NCBI GenBank assembly: GCA_040218415.1
Contig: JAVJRN010000041.1
Span: forward strand, 1-64,000
Direction: 5' to 3'
Length of the DNA: 64,000 nt
Origin: JAVJRN01 sp040218415
Lineage (GTDB): Bacteria; Bacteroidota; Bacteroidia; Cytophagales; Cyclobacteriaceae
A model generated the notes under the pieces. It had not been told where the DNA came from. It was given only the letters and a program-made list of their open reading frames with translations, and made no database searches. Within the stretch, counting starts at the first letter, position 1; the number at the start of each line of letters is the position of its first letter. Of the stretch, positions 54,810 to 63,385 are shown one piece after another. Made by a program: the position numbers and the translations under genes.

Positions 54810-55982
54810 GTGAGCGAGAAAAAGTTCGAAACCAAGGCGATTCGTCATCAAATGACCAGAACAAATCAAAAGGAGCATTCTGTGCCTATATATGCTACAT
54901 CGAGCTATCGGTTTGATGATGCCGAAGATGCCAGGGCTTTATTCGCCGATGAAAAGGAAGGGAATATTTATTCGCGTTATTCTAATCCTAACAATGACGA
55001 GTTTATCCAAAAACTCTGCCTTTTAGAAGGCTTAGATCATGGCATGGCTATGGCGTCTGGCATGTCGGCGATGTTTACGAGTATTGTCTCTTTCTTATCT
55101 CAAGGCGATCACATAGTTGCGGCACGGTCACTTTTTGGATCCACCCACCAGATACTGACAAAAATCCTCCCAAAATGGGGAATCAGCCATACTTACGTAG
55201 ACACGCTGGCTGATGATGAATGGGAAAAGGCCATTCAGCCGAATACAAAAATGTTCTTTTTTGAAACACCCTCCAATCCTGCATTGGACTTGATAGACTT
55301 GGAAAAAGTTTGTCAGCTGGGCAAATCAAAAGGACTCATCATAAACGTGGACAACTGCTTTGCAACGCCTTACTTACAAAACCCCGCAAAATGGGGTGCA
55401 GATGTAGTGACGCATTCCGCTACCAAATTTATCGACGGACAAGGCCGGGTTTTGGGTGGCGCTATATTGACGACCAAAGAACTTTTCCCAGAAATAAAAT
55501 TCATGGCCAGACATTCCGGCCCAGCCATGTCACCTTTTAATGGTTGGATCTTGTCCAAAAGCTTAGAAACCCTTGCCGTGAGGATGGATCGACATTGTGA
55601 AAACGCACTGAAAGTAGCCACATATTTGGAGCAAAATCCCGCTGTTTCATTGGTGAAATATCCTCACTTGCCATCACATCCACAATATGACTTAGCTAAA
55701 AAGCAAATGAAATTGGGTGGTGGCGTAGTGTCTTTCGAGCTAAAAGGCGGAATCGAAAGTGGGCGTAAATTTCTCGATGGCCTGAAAATGATCTCCCTTT
55801 CTGCCAATCTTGGAGATACCCGATCTATCGCTACGCATCCAGCTTCCACCACACACAGTAAGCTGTCGGAAGCAGAAAGACTAGAAGTCGGTATAACTCA
55901 AGGCCTAGTCAGAATCTCTGTTGGCTTGGAAAATGTGGAAGATATAATGGAAGATATAGAAGGTGCCTTGAGAGGCGCATAA
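54810..55982 (+). CDS. metZ: O-succinylhomoserine sulfhydrylase
   Basis: A 390-residue PLP enzyme of the Cys/Met metabolism family, starting at GTG 54810. Diagnostic parts are IYSRYSNPNNDEFIQKLCLL, the PLP lysine in THSATKFIDGQGR, FFETPSNPALDL and the C-terminal RISVGLENVEDIMED. MetZ adds sulfide directly to O-succinylhomoserine to give homocysteine. The alternative, cystathionine gamma-synthase, is less likely given the sequence around the lysine. A rhodanese gene faces it. Confidence 0.9.
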   Translation: MSEKKFETKAIRHQMTRTNQKEHSVPIYATSSYRFDDAEDARALFADEKEGNIYSRYSNPNNDEFIQKLCLLEGLDHGMAMASGMSAMFTSIVSFLSQGDHIVAARSLFGSTHQILTKILPKWGISHTYVDTLADDEWEKAIQPNTKMFFFETPSNPALDLIDLEKVCQLGKSKGLIINVDNCFATPYLQNPAKWGADVVTHSATKFIDGQGRVLGGAILTTKELFPEIKFMARHSGPAMSPFNGWILSKSLETLAVRMDRHCENALKVATYLEQNPAVSLVKYPHLPSHPQYDLAKKQMKLGGGVVSFELKGGIESGRKFLDGLKMISLSANLGDTRSIATHPASTTHSKLSEAERLEVGITQGLVRISVGLENVEDIMEDIEGALRGA

Positions 55983-56007
55983 TACGCAATCAAGCCATGC
56001 TCGAAGA

Positions 56008-57315
56008 TTACTTGAAAAGATAGATCATCTCTGGAAACATAATCAAAGCGACCAAAAACAAAAGTTGGATGGTGACGAAAGGAAGAATGCCAATATATAA
56101 ATCGGAGGTTTTCACTTCAGGTGGCGCTACACCTTTCAAATAGAAAAGGGCAAACCCGAAAGGTGGAGTTAAGAATGATGTTTGTAAGTTGATCGCCAGT
56201 AAAATCCCAATCCAAATCAGGTCTACATCCATGGCCACAAATATGGGCGCCACTACTGGTACCACAATAAAGATAATTTCGATAAAATCGATGAAAAACC
56301 CAGCGATAAATACCATCAACATGACTGCAAACAAAAAACCATAAAGACCAAGATCGCTTTGTTGAATCAAACTCAGCAAAAGCTTTTCTCCTTCTAGTGC
56401 CCTAAAAACCAAAGAAAAGGCCGTCGCGCCCACCAAGATCATAAAAACCATAGCCGTGATCATGGTGGTTTCTTTCATCACAGATTTCAATATCGTAAGG
56501 TTAAATCTTCCTTGAACCATCGTCAGGATCATCGCGCCAAAAGCACCAACTCCCGCAGCTTCGGTGGGGGAAGCAATGCCCAGAAAAATAGAGCCCAAAA
56601 CCGCCAAGATCAGGAAAAATGGAAATACAAATGACTTGACCAATTCAAAAGAAAACCCTTCCTTTTTAAAGGCAATGATTTCCTCCTCTGGCATTCCCGG
56701 TGCATGTTTAGGGTAAATCTTACTGTACACAATAATGTAGATCAGATAAAGCACCACCAATCCCAAACCTGGTATGATGGCCGCCAGAAATAAATCCCCT
56801 ACGGAAACATTCAATACACTACCCAACAGCACCAGCACTACAGACGGAGGTATAATTTGACCCAAAGTCCCTGAAGAGGCAATCACTCCTGTACTGATTT
56901 TGGAACCATAGCCATTTTTGAGCATGGTAGGTAAGGATATCAAACCCATCGTAACTACAGTGGCACCAACAATTCCGGTTGATGCTGCGAGCATGGCACC
57001 AACAATAACAACAGCGATAGCTAGGCCACCTTTGAACCTGCCTAAGAGCAACGCCATGGTTTCCAGCAACTTTTCGGCAATGCCAGACTTTTCGAGCATG
57101 ATACCCATAAAGACAAAAAGTGGAACGGCGAGCAAAACGAAGTTCTGCATGGTACCAAACACCCGTAACCCCAACAAATAGAAAAAATCAATATCAAAAA
57201 TGAGTACTCCTGCAATGATAGAAATGCCTCCCAGCGTAAAAGCCACGGGAAAACCAAAAAGAATCAAGAGAAAGATTAAGACAAAAAGTATCAGTGGCAA
57301 ATAGTCAACCATCAC
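56008..57315 (-). CDS. dctM: TRAP transporter large permease, DctM family
   Basis: A 435-residue protein with about 12 membrane helices. Family motifs are FPVAFTLGGISIIAGVLIFD, LLAVPLFVFMGIMLEKSGIA, STGIVGATVVTMGLISLPTM and GTLGQIIPPSVVLVLLGS. It is the sodium-coupled large subunit that moves organic acids. It overlaps dctQ by 11 bp. It converges with metZ. Confidence 0.95.
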   Translation of the reverse strand: MMVDYLPLILFVLIFLLILFGFPVAFTLGGISIIAGVLIFDIDFFYLLGLRVFGTMQNFVLLAVPLFVFMGIMLEKSGIAEKLLETMALLLGRFKGGLAIAVVIVGAMLAASTGIVGATVVTMGLISLPTMLKNGYGSKISTGVIASSGTLGQIIPPSVVLVLLGSVLNVSVGDLFLAAIIPGLGLVVLYLIYIIVYSKIYPKHAPGMPEEEIIAFKKEGFSFELVKSFVFPFFLILAVLGSIFLGIASPTEAAGVGAFGAMILTMVQGRFNLTILKSVMKETTMITAMVFMILVGATAFSLVFRALEGEKLLLSLIQQSDLGLYGFLFAVMLMVFIAGFFIDFIEIIFIVVPVVAPIFVAMDVDLIWIGILLAINLQTSFLTPPFGFALFYLKGVAPPEVKTSDLYIGILPFVTIQLLFLVALIMFPEMIYLFK

Positions 57316-57817
57316 TTTTCGTAATAAAAATGGTGCTAATATTTTTGAGAATTTCGGCTATACACTGTAAGCCAAGTACAAAAAAACCCAATGGCAATGC
57401 GCCTTTGATCAAGTATCTGGCTGGTAAGCCGCCTGGATCAGGACTGCTTTCCAAGACTCCAAAACTATTGTAAGCAAATTGAGCGCCCTCTCGTGTAATG
57501 ACGTAGCACATGGGCAATAATAGAAAACTACAACCAATCAAGTTGACCCAGGCTTTCTGCTGTGTGGTAAACTTTTGGTAAAAAACATCTACTCGCACAT
57601 GGCGATCTTCCTTCAGCGCCCACGCAGATCCTAACAAAAAGATCAACGCGAAAAGATGCCACTCTAATTCGAAAGTAGCCACATAAGCAATATTAAAAGC
57701 ATAACGCAGCGTGACATCAACGATGATAATGAGTACCAAAAAAAGCGACAACCAAGAAACAAGTCTTCCCAACCCCTCGCTTAAACGCTCGATGAAAACC
57801 ACCACTGTTTGCATCAA
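57305..57817 (-). CDS. dctQ: TRAP transporter small permease, DctQ family
   Basis: A 170-residue protein with four membrane helices (LVSWLSLFLVLIIIVDVTLR, LEWHLFALIFLLGSAWALKE), the motif DRHVRVDVFYQKF and a C-terminal helix near LPLGFFVLGLQCIAEIL. It pairs with DctM. Its start overlaps the upstream lipoprotein gene (4 bp), placing the permease at the end of a four-gene unit. Confidence 0.9.
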   Translation of the reverse strand: MMQTVVVFIERLSEGLGRLVSWLSLFLVLIIIVDVTLRYAFNIAYVATFELEWHLFALIFLLGSAWALKEDRHVRVDVFYQKFTTQQKAWVNLIGCSFLLLPMCYVITREGAQFAYNSFGVLESSPDPGGLPARYLIKGALPLGFFVLGLQCIAEILKNISTIFITKSDG

Positions 57818-58200
57818 TCTTTCAGGGTAAGGTTCATGGAATAGTTTTGCGCCTTCTCACATCCACAATCGTCCTCTGTTAATGAAAACTTTTTTCCATT
57901 TATAGCCAAAATCTCCTTATTCCCTTTTTTGTAACGAGCAGTAGCAGAATAATACCCATCAGCGTCTAGTTCATATCTAGCCACCAATTCACTAACAACC
58001 TCTTCGAGTACCGTATCTTGACGTTCTATTCGTCCTCTAAATAGCGTGACTTCCACCTCTGGGTTTTCCTCATTAATGGTGAGGTTTATCTTCAACCGAC
58101 TCAATAAAGGGCCAGATGGGCAAAAATCATCACAATTTTCATCACAACTCGTGATAGCCAATAACACCATTAAACAGACAATGAATTTTAACTTGGTCAT
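57814..58200 (-). CDS. Small lipoprotein in the TRAP operon
   Basis: A 128-residue protein with a lipobox (AITSC, Cys19) followed by Asp/Cys-rich DENCDDFCPSG and a beta-rich domain ending KAQNYSMNLTLKD. Two further Cys (DDCGCEK) may bind metal or pair with the first ones. No family is known. Overlap with dctQ and the 4-bp gap to the barrel gene before it argue for a joint role in uptake. Confidence 0.6.
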   Translation of the reverse strand: MTKLKFIVCLMVLLAITSCDENCDDFCPSGPLLSRLKINLTINEENPEVEVTLFRGRIERQDTVLEEVVSELVARYELDADGYYSATARYKKGNKEILAINGKKFSLTEDDCGCEKAQNYSMNLTLKD

Positions 58201-58204
58201 AGGA

Positions 58205-58765
58205 TTAATTGATTACTCCAGAAATTTGAATGAAAAGACTCGCCTGATTTTCGCGTTCCGTATGATCATCGAGAAAAGCTACCCCAGCTTTCAGGAATCC
58301 GTTTGTCCCAAACTGCCAAACTGCCCCAATTTTTGGAAGCACGAGCCACCCTTTGGGTACATCAATGTCTGTTCCCGAATATTCACCCCAGGTATACAGC
58401 AACGAAGGTTGTAGAAAAACACCAAAATTACCTTGTTTGGGAAAAATGGAATACTCCGCCCCCAAACCCAAATAATAACGAAGTTCAGAGAGCTGATAAT
58501 AAAGGTTGGCACCTTGCCTATCCAAAACTTTTTTCTTGAATGGGCGAATGTCAAACTCTGTGAAAAATGACAAATTTCGATTGCTGTTGATAATCCCAAG
58601 GTTTAATCCCAAAAGGTAGTCCTCCGATGGAAAATAATTATTGATCGCTATCTGGGCATCCCATTTTTTGGTTTTACCGATCAACTCCTGATCTCCCGAT
58701 TGGCCAAAGGTCTCAAATAGTAAACCAGATAAAAGAATGACGGTACAAAGTGACTTTATAATCAT
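58205..58765 (-). CDS. Predicted outer-membrane protein in the TRAP operon
   Basis: A 186-residue protein with a signal peptide (VILLSGLLFETFGQ) and beta-barrel character (NLSFFTEFDIRPFKKKVLDR, YYLGLGAEYSIFPKQGNFGV, GFLKAGVAFLDD). It is the first gene of the unit barrel-lipoprotein-dctQ-dctM and could be a channel for the same solute. It diverges from rlmN with 49 bp between starts. Confidence 0.6.
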   Translation of the reverse strand: MIIKSLCTVILLSGLLFETFGQSGDQELIGKTKKWDAQIAINNYFPSEDYLLGLNLGIINSNRNLSFFTEFDIRPFKKKVLDRQGANLYYQLSELRYYLGLGAEYSIFPKQGNFGVFLQPSLLYTWGEYSGTDIDVPKGWLVLPKIGAVWQFGTNGFLKAGVAFLDDHTERENQASLFIQISGVIN

Positions 58766-58814
58766 TTCATAAAGTTAACAATTTGCCAAATATCAAAGCT
58801 TAACTTTGCATCTC

Positions 58815-59849
58815 ATGAAAAAGGACATCAGACAGCTCAAAAAAGAGGATATTATCAACTACTTCGTAGAAAATGGTGAAAAAGCTTTTCGCGCCAAGCA
58901 GGTTTGGGAATGGCTCTGGCTAAAATCTGCCCGATCGTTTTCTGAAATGACCAACCTCTCAAAAAATACGAGAGAAAAGTTAGAAGCTGACTTTGACATA
59001 CGAGCAATCACCGTTGACAATGCGCAATATTCCAACGATGGCACTATCAAATCTGCCTTCCGACTGTATGACAATGAGATCATAGAAGGTGTATTAATTC
59101 CGGCAGACGATCGCATGACGGCTTGTGTGTCCTCACAAGTGGGTTGCTCTTTGAGTTGTAAGTTTTGTGCTACCGGATATATGGATCGAAAGCGAAATTT
59201 GGAACCCGGAGAAATCTACGATCAAGTAGTTGAAATAAACAGACAGGCGGGTAAAAGTTTCAATCAGCCATTGTCCAACATCGTATTTATGGGCATGGGC
59301 GAGCCGCTGCTCAATTATAAAAACGTGATTGAAGGAATAGAGAAAATCACCAGCGAAGAAGGCTTAAACATGTCTCCTAAGCGCATCACCGTTTCTACGG
59401 CAGGTATTGCCAAAATAATTCGAAAAATGGCGGATGATAAGGTGAAGTTTAGATTGGCACTTTCTCTACACGCCGCAGATGATGAAAAGCGGAACCAAAT
59501 CATGCCGATCAATGAAACAAACACTTTGGAAGCATTGAAAGATGCTTTAATTTATTTTTATCAACAAACCAAAAACAGAATCACTTTTGAATACATCCTT
59601 TTTTATAATTTCAACGACTCAATTGAGGATGCCGATAAGCTGTTGAAATTTGCCAAACAAATACCTTCAAAAGTGAACATCATCGAATATAATCCCATTT
59701 CTGAAGCCAGCTTTTCGAAGGCAGATCCTGAAACCATTGATCGCTTCGCCAATCATTTGATCGAAGGTGGCTTACCTACAAGTGTGCGAAGAAGCCGAGG
59801 AAAAGACATAGATGCTGCCTGTGGCCAACTAGCCAATAAGAGCAAGTAG
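58815..59849 (+). CDS. rlmN: Dual-specificity 23S rRNA/tRNA adenine-C2 methyltransferase RlmN
   Basis: ATG 58815 is preferred to TTG 58806. The ~344-residue radical-SAM enzyme has the iron-sulfur motif CSLSCKFCATG (C-x3-C-x2-C), the SAM-contact GMGEPLLNY, LALSLHAADDEKRNQIMP and the C-terminal catalytic Cys in GKDIDAACGQL. It methylates A2503 of 23S rRNA and A37 of some tRNAs. It is single-copy housekeeping in this phylum. Confidence 0.95.
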   Translation: MKKDIRQLKKEDIINYFVENGEKAFRAKQVWEWLWLKSARSFSEMTNLSKNTREKLEADFDIRAITVDNAQYSNDGTIKSAFRLYDNEIIEGVLIPADDRMTACVSSQVGCSLSCKFCATGYMDRKRNLEPGEIYDQVVEINRQAGKSFNQPLSNIVFMGMGEPLLNYKNVIEGIEKITSEEGLNMSPKRITVSTAGIAKIIRKMADDKVKFRLALSLHAADDEKRNQIMPINETNTLEALKDALIYFYQQTKNRITFEYILFYNFNDSIEDADKLLKFAKQIPSKVNIIEYNPISEASFSKADPETIDRFANHLIEGGLPTSVRRSRGKDIDAACGQLANKSK

Positions 59850-59855
59850 TTTCAC

Positions 59856-60533
59856 CTAAGCAGCCCAATCATTCCACAAGAGAATTATACTCACAATGGC
59901 TATGATAAGAATTGCTAAGAGGACAAAATCCAAAATTATTCCAGTCATAGCCATCCAACGCCCTTTTTTGTTAGTGACTTTCCGATACCTTTTTAATGAC
60001 ATAAAACCAGTCACCAAAGACACAATAATTAGTGGAAAAGGAATGACTGGCGACAACAGGGCACTAAAAAAAGAGACTTTGGCAAGGATATTGGCCTTCT
60101 TGTAAATCGCGGCATCATCACTAGACAAATCACTTGCCTGATCAGGATTTTCGAAGTTCTGTTTCTTTTTTTCAATTTCCTGCTTGAGTCGTAAAATCTC
60201 TTTTCTTATCCGTTCCTCTTCAATTTGCTCTTCGCTTTTTGGGAGAGTATCGGCGATCATGGGTATCAAACTCGGATAAGGCCTTTTCAATGTTTTGAAA
60301 GTGCGAGAGTCACTGCTCAGCCCTGCGGATAAGTTGCTAAGCGGCATCTCAAGTAAAGCGGATTTTTCTTCGCTTACGATTGAAGATGGTGTACGCATCG
60401 ATTTCTTTTTAAAGTTATTCGATACGCTTTCATGTTTGTGTTTAGCAAAAACATCTGGACAGGAAGCATGCTTTGGCCCTACGCATTGGTAAAAGAAAAG
60501 GGAGCAAGCGATTAAATAAAAGAGGTGTCTCAT
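59856..60533 (-). CDS. Lipoprotein-like membrane protein, paralog 1
   Basis: A 225-residue protein with a lipobox-like start (LFFYQC), a low-complexity middle, a Glu/Lys helix (KSEEQIEEERIRKEILRLKQ) and two C-terminal membrane helices of DUF4190 type (KVSFFSALLSPVIPFPLIIV, GIILDFVLLAILIIAIVSII). It is a paralog of the next gene. The function is unknown, and the array may arise by tandem duplication. Confidence 0.65.
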   Translation of the reverse strand: MRHLFYLIACSLFFYQCVGPKHASCPDVFAKHKHESVSNNFKKKSMRTPSSIVSEEKSALLEMPLSNLSAGLSSDSRTFKTLKRPYPSLIPMIADTLPKSEEQIEEERIRKEILRLKQEIEKKKQNFENPDQASDLSSDDAAIYKKANILAKVSFFSALLSPVIPFPLIIVSLVTGFMSLKRYRKVTNKKGRWMAMTGIILDFVLLAILIIAIVSIILLWNDWAA

Positions 60534-60578
60534 CGGCTCGTTTACAATAACAGCATAAAAGTTGATAAATATTTTCGA

Positions 60579-61295
60579 CTAAAAACCATTCCAAAATAGA
60601 ATCAGTAACAGCACTAATAGCGCAAATAAAAGTAAGGGAAAACCAAAAATGATACTCAAACCAATGATGGCCTTACGTTTACCTTTTTTATTCATCACAT
60701 CTTGAAATTTGACAAGGGAAGTAATGGCCAAGCTGATACCAACCAAATCGATTAAAAGAACCAATACTAGGAATCCACCAGAAGCAGCCGACAAGGCAGG
60801 TATAAAAAGAAGCGCTCCCAAAATGGCCAAAATCAATGAAGCTGTTGCCAGTTTATCTGCTTTTTCATGAATTGATCCTAATCTATCGCCACCAAGTCCT
60901 CCACTTTCGTATCTTTTTTGCTGTTGCTCCTGCTCTAGTTTTAATAGTTCTACTTGTGCTTTAAGCAGTTCTGTTTTCAAACTGTCCGCTATTCGCTTGG
61001 GTACAGTATCCGTAGGTATTACTTTATTATAAATCAGCTCCGGCGAAGACTTCAATAAACTTGGCTGCAATAGCTCGGTATTAGATGCAGACAGCCGCTC
61101 CAAAGGCATGTCTAAAAGAATAGTCTCAAGTTGAGCGGCAATTGGTGTTTGAGATTGGACATTTCCTTTTTTTGTATACCTGAATTGCTCAGTCAGCTTT
61201 TGCGTGCCGTAATCGACACATGCCGTCTTTCTGGACATACTGCATTGAAAACACAGTGAAACCACTATGAGAATAACGATAGTTTGAAATTTCAT
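60579..61295 (-). CDS. Lipoprotein-like membrane protein, paralog 2
   Basis: A 238-residue protein built like its neighbour: an N-terminal Cys (CFQCSMS), the segment LLDMPLERLSAS (compare LLEMPLSNLSAG), a charged helix (LKTELLKAQVELLKLEQEQQ) and a membrane part with three or four helices (LATASLILAILGALLFIPAL, GLSIIFGFPLLLFALLVLLL). The C-terminal part is DUF4190-like. A small inverted repeat (GACCAG/CTGGTC, 61309-61330) lies just upstream of its start. Confidence 0.65.
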   Translation of the reverse strand: MKFQTIVILIVVSLCFQCSMSRKTACVDYGTQKLTEQFRYTKKGNVQSQTPIAAQLETILLDMPLERLSASNTELLQPSLLKSSPELIYNKVIPTDTVPKRIADSLKTELLKAQVELLKLEQEQQQKRYESGGLGGDRLGSIHEKADKLATASLILAILGALLFIPALSAASGGFLVLVLLIDLVGISLAITSLVKFQDVMNKKGKRKAIIGLSIIFGFPLLLFALLVLLLILFWNGF

Positions 61296-61429
61296 TCAAT
61301 TGCTTTTAGACCAGTTCAAAGGCTCTGGTCATCGCTTATGACACAGGATAAACCTTTTCGGTTTAAACCTAGATATTTCCAATGTGAAAAGCATCAGAAC
61401 ATTGAAAGTCAGTATTAGTTATACACCAC

Positions 61430-61861
61430 ATGAAATTGATTCTACTTATTGCTTTTGCCGTGACTTGCTTCAATACCGGGCTTATTTGGATCGTGCAATT
61501 GGTTCATTATCCTGGCTTTTTTAAAATTGGACAGGAAGGTTATGATGCCTATCAGGCGTTTCACATGCGTAGCATCACATGGATTGTGGCGCCTAGTATG
61601 CTTGCAGAAGCGCTAACTACAGGATTGCTTTTATTTTATCTCAAAGACTTGCCTCTCACTGGATTGTATTATATCTCAGTGATCCTCCTCCTCATAATCT
61701 GGATCAACACCGCTTTCTTTGCTGTACCAGCCCACAACAAGCTACTTTCTGGCTATGATGCACAAGCCATTGGCACATTGGTAAGTGTAAATTGGTGGAG
61801 AACTTTCGCATGGTCCGTTAAAAGTCTCCTCTTGGGGTTAATGCTGTATAAACTACTCTAG
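61430..61861 (+). CDS. Four-helix membrane protein (DUF1772-like)
   Basis: A 143-residue protein with four hydrophobic helices and conserved-looking loops (QLVHYPGFFKIGQEGYDAYQ, FAVPAHNKLLSGYDAQAIGT, NWWRTFAWSVKSLLLG). The pattern HYPxF and the NWWRT motif fit small DUF1772-like membrane proteins. The function is unknown. Convergent with the SDR gene (12 bp apart). Confidence 0.6.
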   Translation: MKLILLIAFAVTCFNTGLIWIVQLVHYPGFFKIGQEGYDAYQAFHMRSITWIVAPSMLAEALTTGLLLFYLKDLPLTGLYYISVILLLIIWINTAFFAVPAHNKLLSGYDAQAIGTLVSVNWWRTFAWSVKSLLLGLMLYKLL

Positions 61862-61873
61862 CTTGAAGCTGTG

Positions 61874-63241
61874 CTATTTTTGGCTCCCTAGATATTTGCC
61901 AAAACTTTTCATCACAAAAAGGTGAATGATGGCTTGGGTATTGACATAAATAAACCAAGGCAAGCGAGGCACGAACTCGTGAATGGCACCAATGGTCTGC
62001 TCACCATTAAGTACACTCCTAAATTCTAACCATCCGTAATCTGTTCTACGAGCAAGAACACCACCAACGATATAAAACAACTGCCGTTGACGATCGCTTC
62101 GGTCATGGACGAACTGCAAAATCAATAAGGTCATCCCAAAAATTTGAAAATAAGAAAAGTCTCCATCTTGTTTTATCTGAATAAAATATTTGAAAGATTT
62201 CGGTAACCAGCGTAAATACTCTTGAGCCACCCAGACAGCATCTTTTTTCGATGGATTTGGTAAACGCTGTACGCTTCGCACGGTATTTTTACTTCTTTTC
62301 GTCTTGGTGCTTTTTGGCACTGCTGGAATCTGTTCTGTCTTATTGATTGTTTTCCTTGCGGACTCTTCGAAAGATTGATAGTTCAAGTCCAATTCTTTCA
62401 TTAGCGGATGCTCATCTACCGTCATTGTATGGCGTAAGCTTTCGATCAATGGTGATACAAATGTGGGATGGCTGTCTGAAAAAACGGCTACCCAAAGTTT
62501 GGATAGACCTAAGGAGAAAAAAGGCACGCTTTTAATAAAGCGCTTTTTCCCCATGATTCTTGCCGTAATGATCAACATTTCCATGTAACTCGACACCTCA
62601 CTCCCACCTATTTCTATCGCTTCGTGGTATGATTTTTCATTGCCCATACAAAAGTCGATAATCAACAAAACGTCATCTAGCGCAATGGGCTGAGTGGCTG
62701 ATTTGGTCCATTCTGGACAAAGCATGGCTGGCAAGCGCTCCACCAGTTTTACTACAATTTGAAAAGAAGATCCTCCAGGACCAACGATAATTCCAGCGCG
62801 CAGAGCCGTCAGAGGCGTTGATCGGCCACCCAGTGTTTTTTCCACCTCATACCTACTTCGCAAATGGGTGGAAAATTTTGATTTGTCCTTCGGCAAAATA
62901 CCACCCATGAAGATGATTTGCTTGAGATGAACCGCTTCTGCCGCACGAGCAAAATTATCGGCCAATAGCAGATCAGTATCTTCAAAGCTACCTTGATTGA
63001 GCCGAGTAGAAGGCTGCATAGAGTGCACCAGATAAAGCGCATAGTCCGCTCCTTCCAGCGCTGCAGTCGTACTCGACAAAGAATACAAATCTACCTGTCG
63101 CCAAGTAACGCCTTCGCGCGTATCGCCGCTAGTAACACGACGACTTAAAGCGATAATGTCGTACTTCTCTGAATACTTCTCGATAAACCATCGCCCGATA
63201 AAACCCGTAGCTCCGGCAATGGCAATAGTAGGTTTGCTCAT
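61874..63241 (-). CDS. SDR/NmrA-type protein with C-terminal DUF2867 domain
   Basis: A 455-residue protein. The N-terminal Rossmann domain has IAIAGATGFIGRWFIEKYSE and continues as an extended or atypical SDR (VDLYSLSSTTAALEGADYAL, RAGIIVGPGGSS). The C-terminal ~140 residues match DUF2867 (FSYFQIFGMTLLILQFVHDR, RTDYGWLEFRSVLNGEQTIG, IHEFVPRLPWFIYVNTQA). NAD(P) binding is likely; the reaction is unknown. Confidence 0.85.
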   Translation of the reverse strand: MSKPTIAIAGATGFIGRWFIEKYSEKYDIIALSRRVTSGDTREGVTWRQVDLYSLSSTTAALEGADYALYLVHSMQPSTRLNQGSFEDTDLLLADNFARAAEAVHLKQIIFMGGILPKDKSKFSTHLRSRYEVEKTLGGRSTPLTALRAGIIVGPGGSSFQIVVKLVERLPAMLCPEWTKSATQPIALDDVLLIIDFCMGNEKSYHEAIEIGGSEVSSYMEMLIITARIMGKKRFIKSVPFFSLGLSKLWVAVFSDSHPTFVSPLIESLRHTMTVDEHPLMKELDLNYQSFEESARKTINKTEQIPAVPKSTKTKRSKNTVRSVQRLPNPSKKDAVWVAQEYLRWLPKSFKYFIQIKQDGDFSYFQIFGMTLLILQFVHDRSDRQRQLFYIVGGVLARRTDYGWLEFRSVLNGEQTIGAIHEFVPRLPWFIYVNTQAIIHLFVMKSFGKYLGSQK

Positions 63242-63385
63242 AAGAGGTAGAACACCAGTGAGCAGTTAATGTTAGAATTAACACAAATTAGGTCGTTTCA
63301 CCAAGTCCATTATTTGTGGCAAATAGTTTTAACTTTCAAGAAAAATAGTCACCAACAGTCCATGTGCTGATATAATAATACCTCA

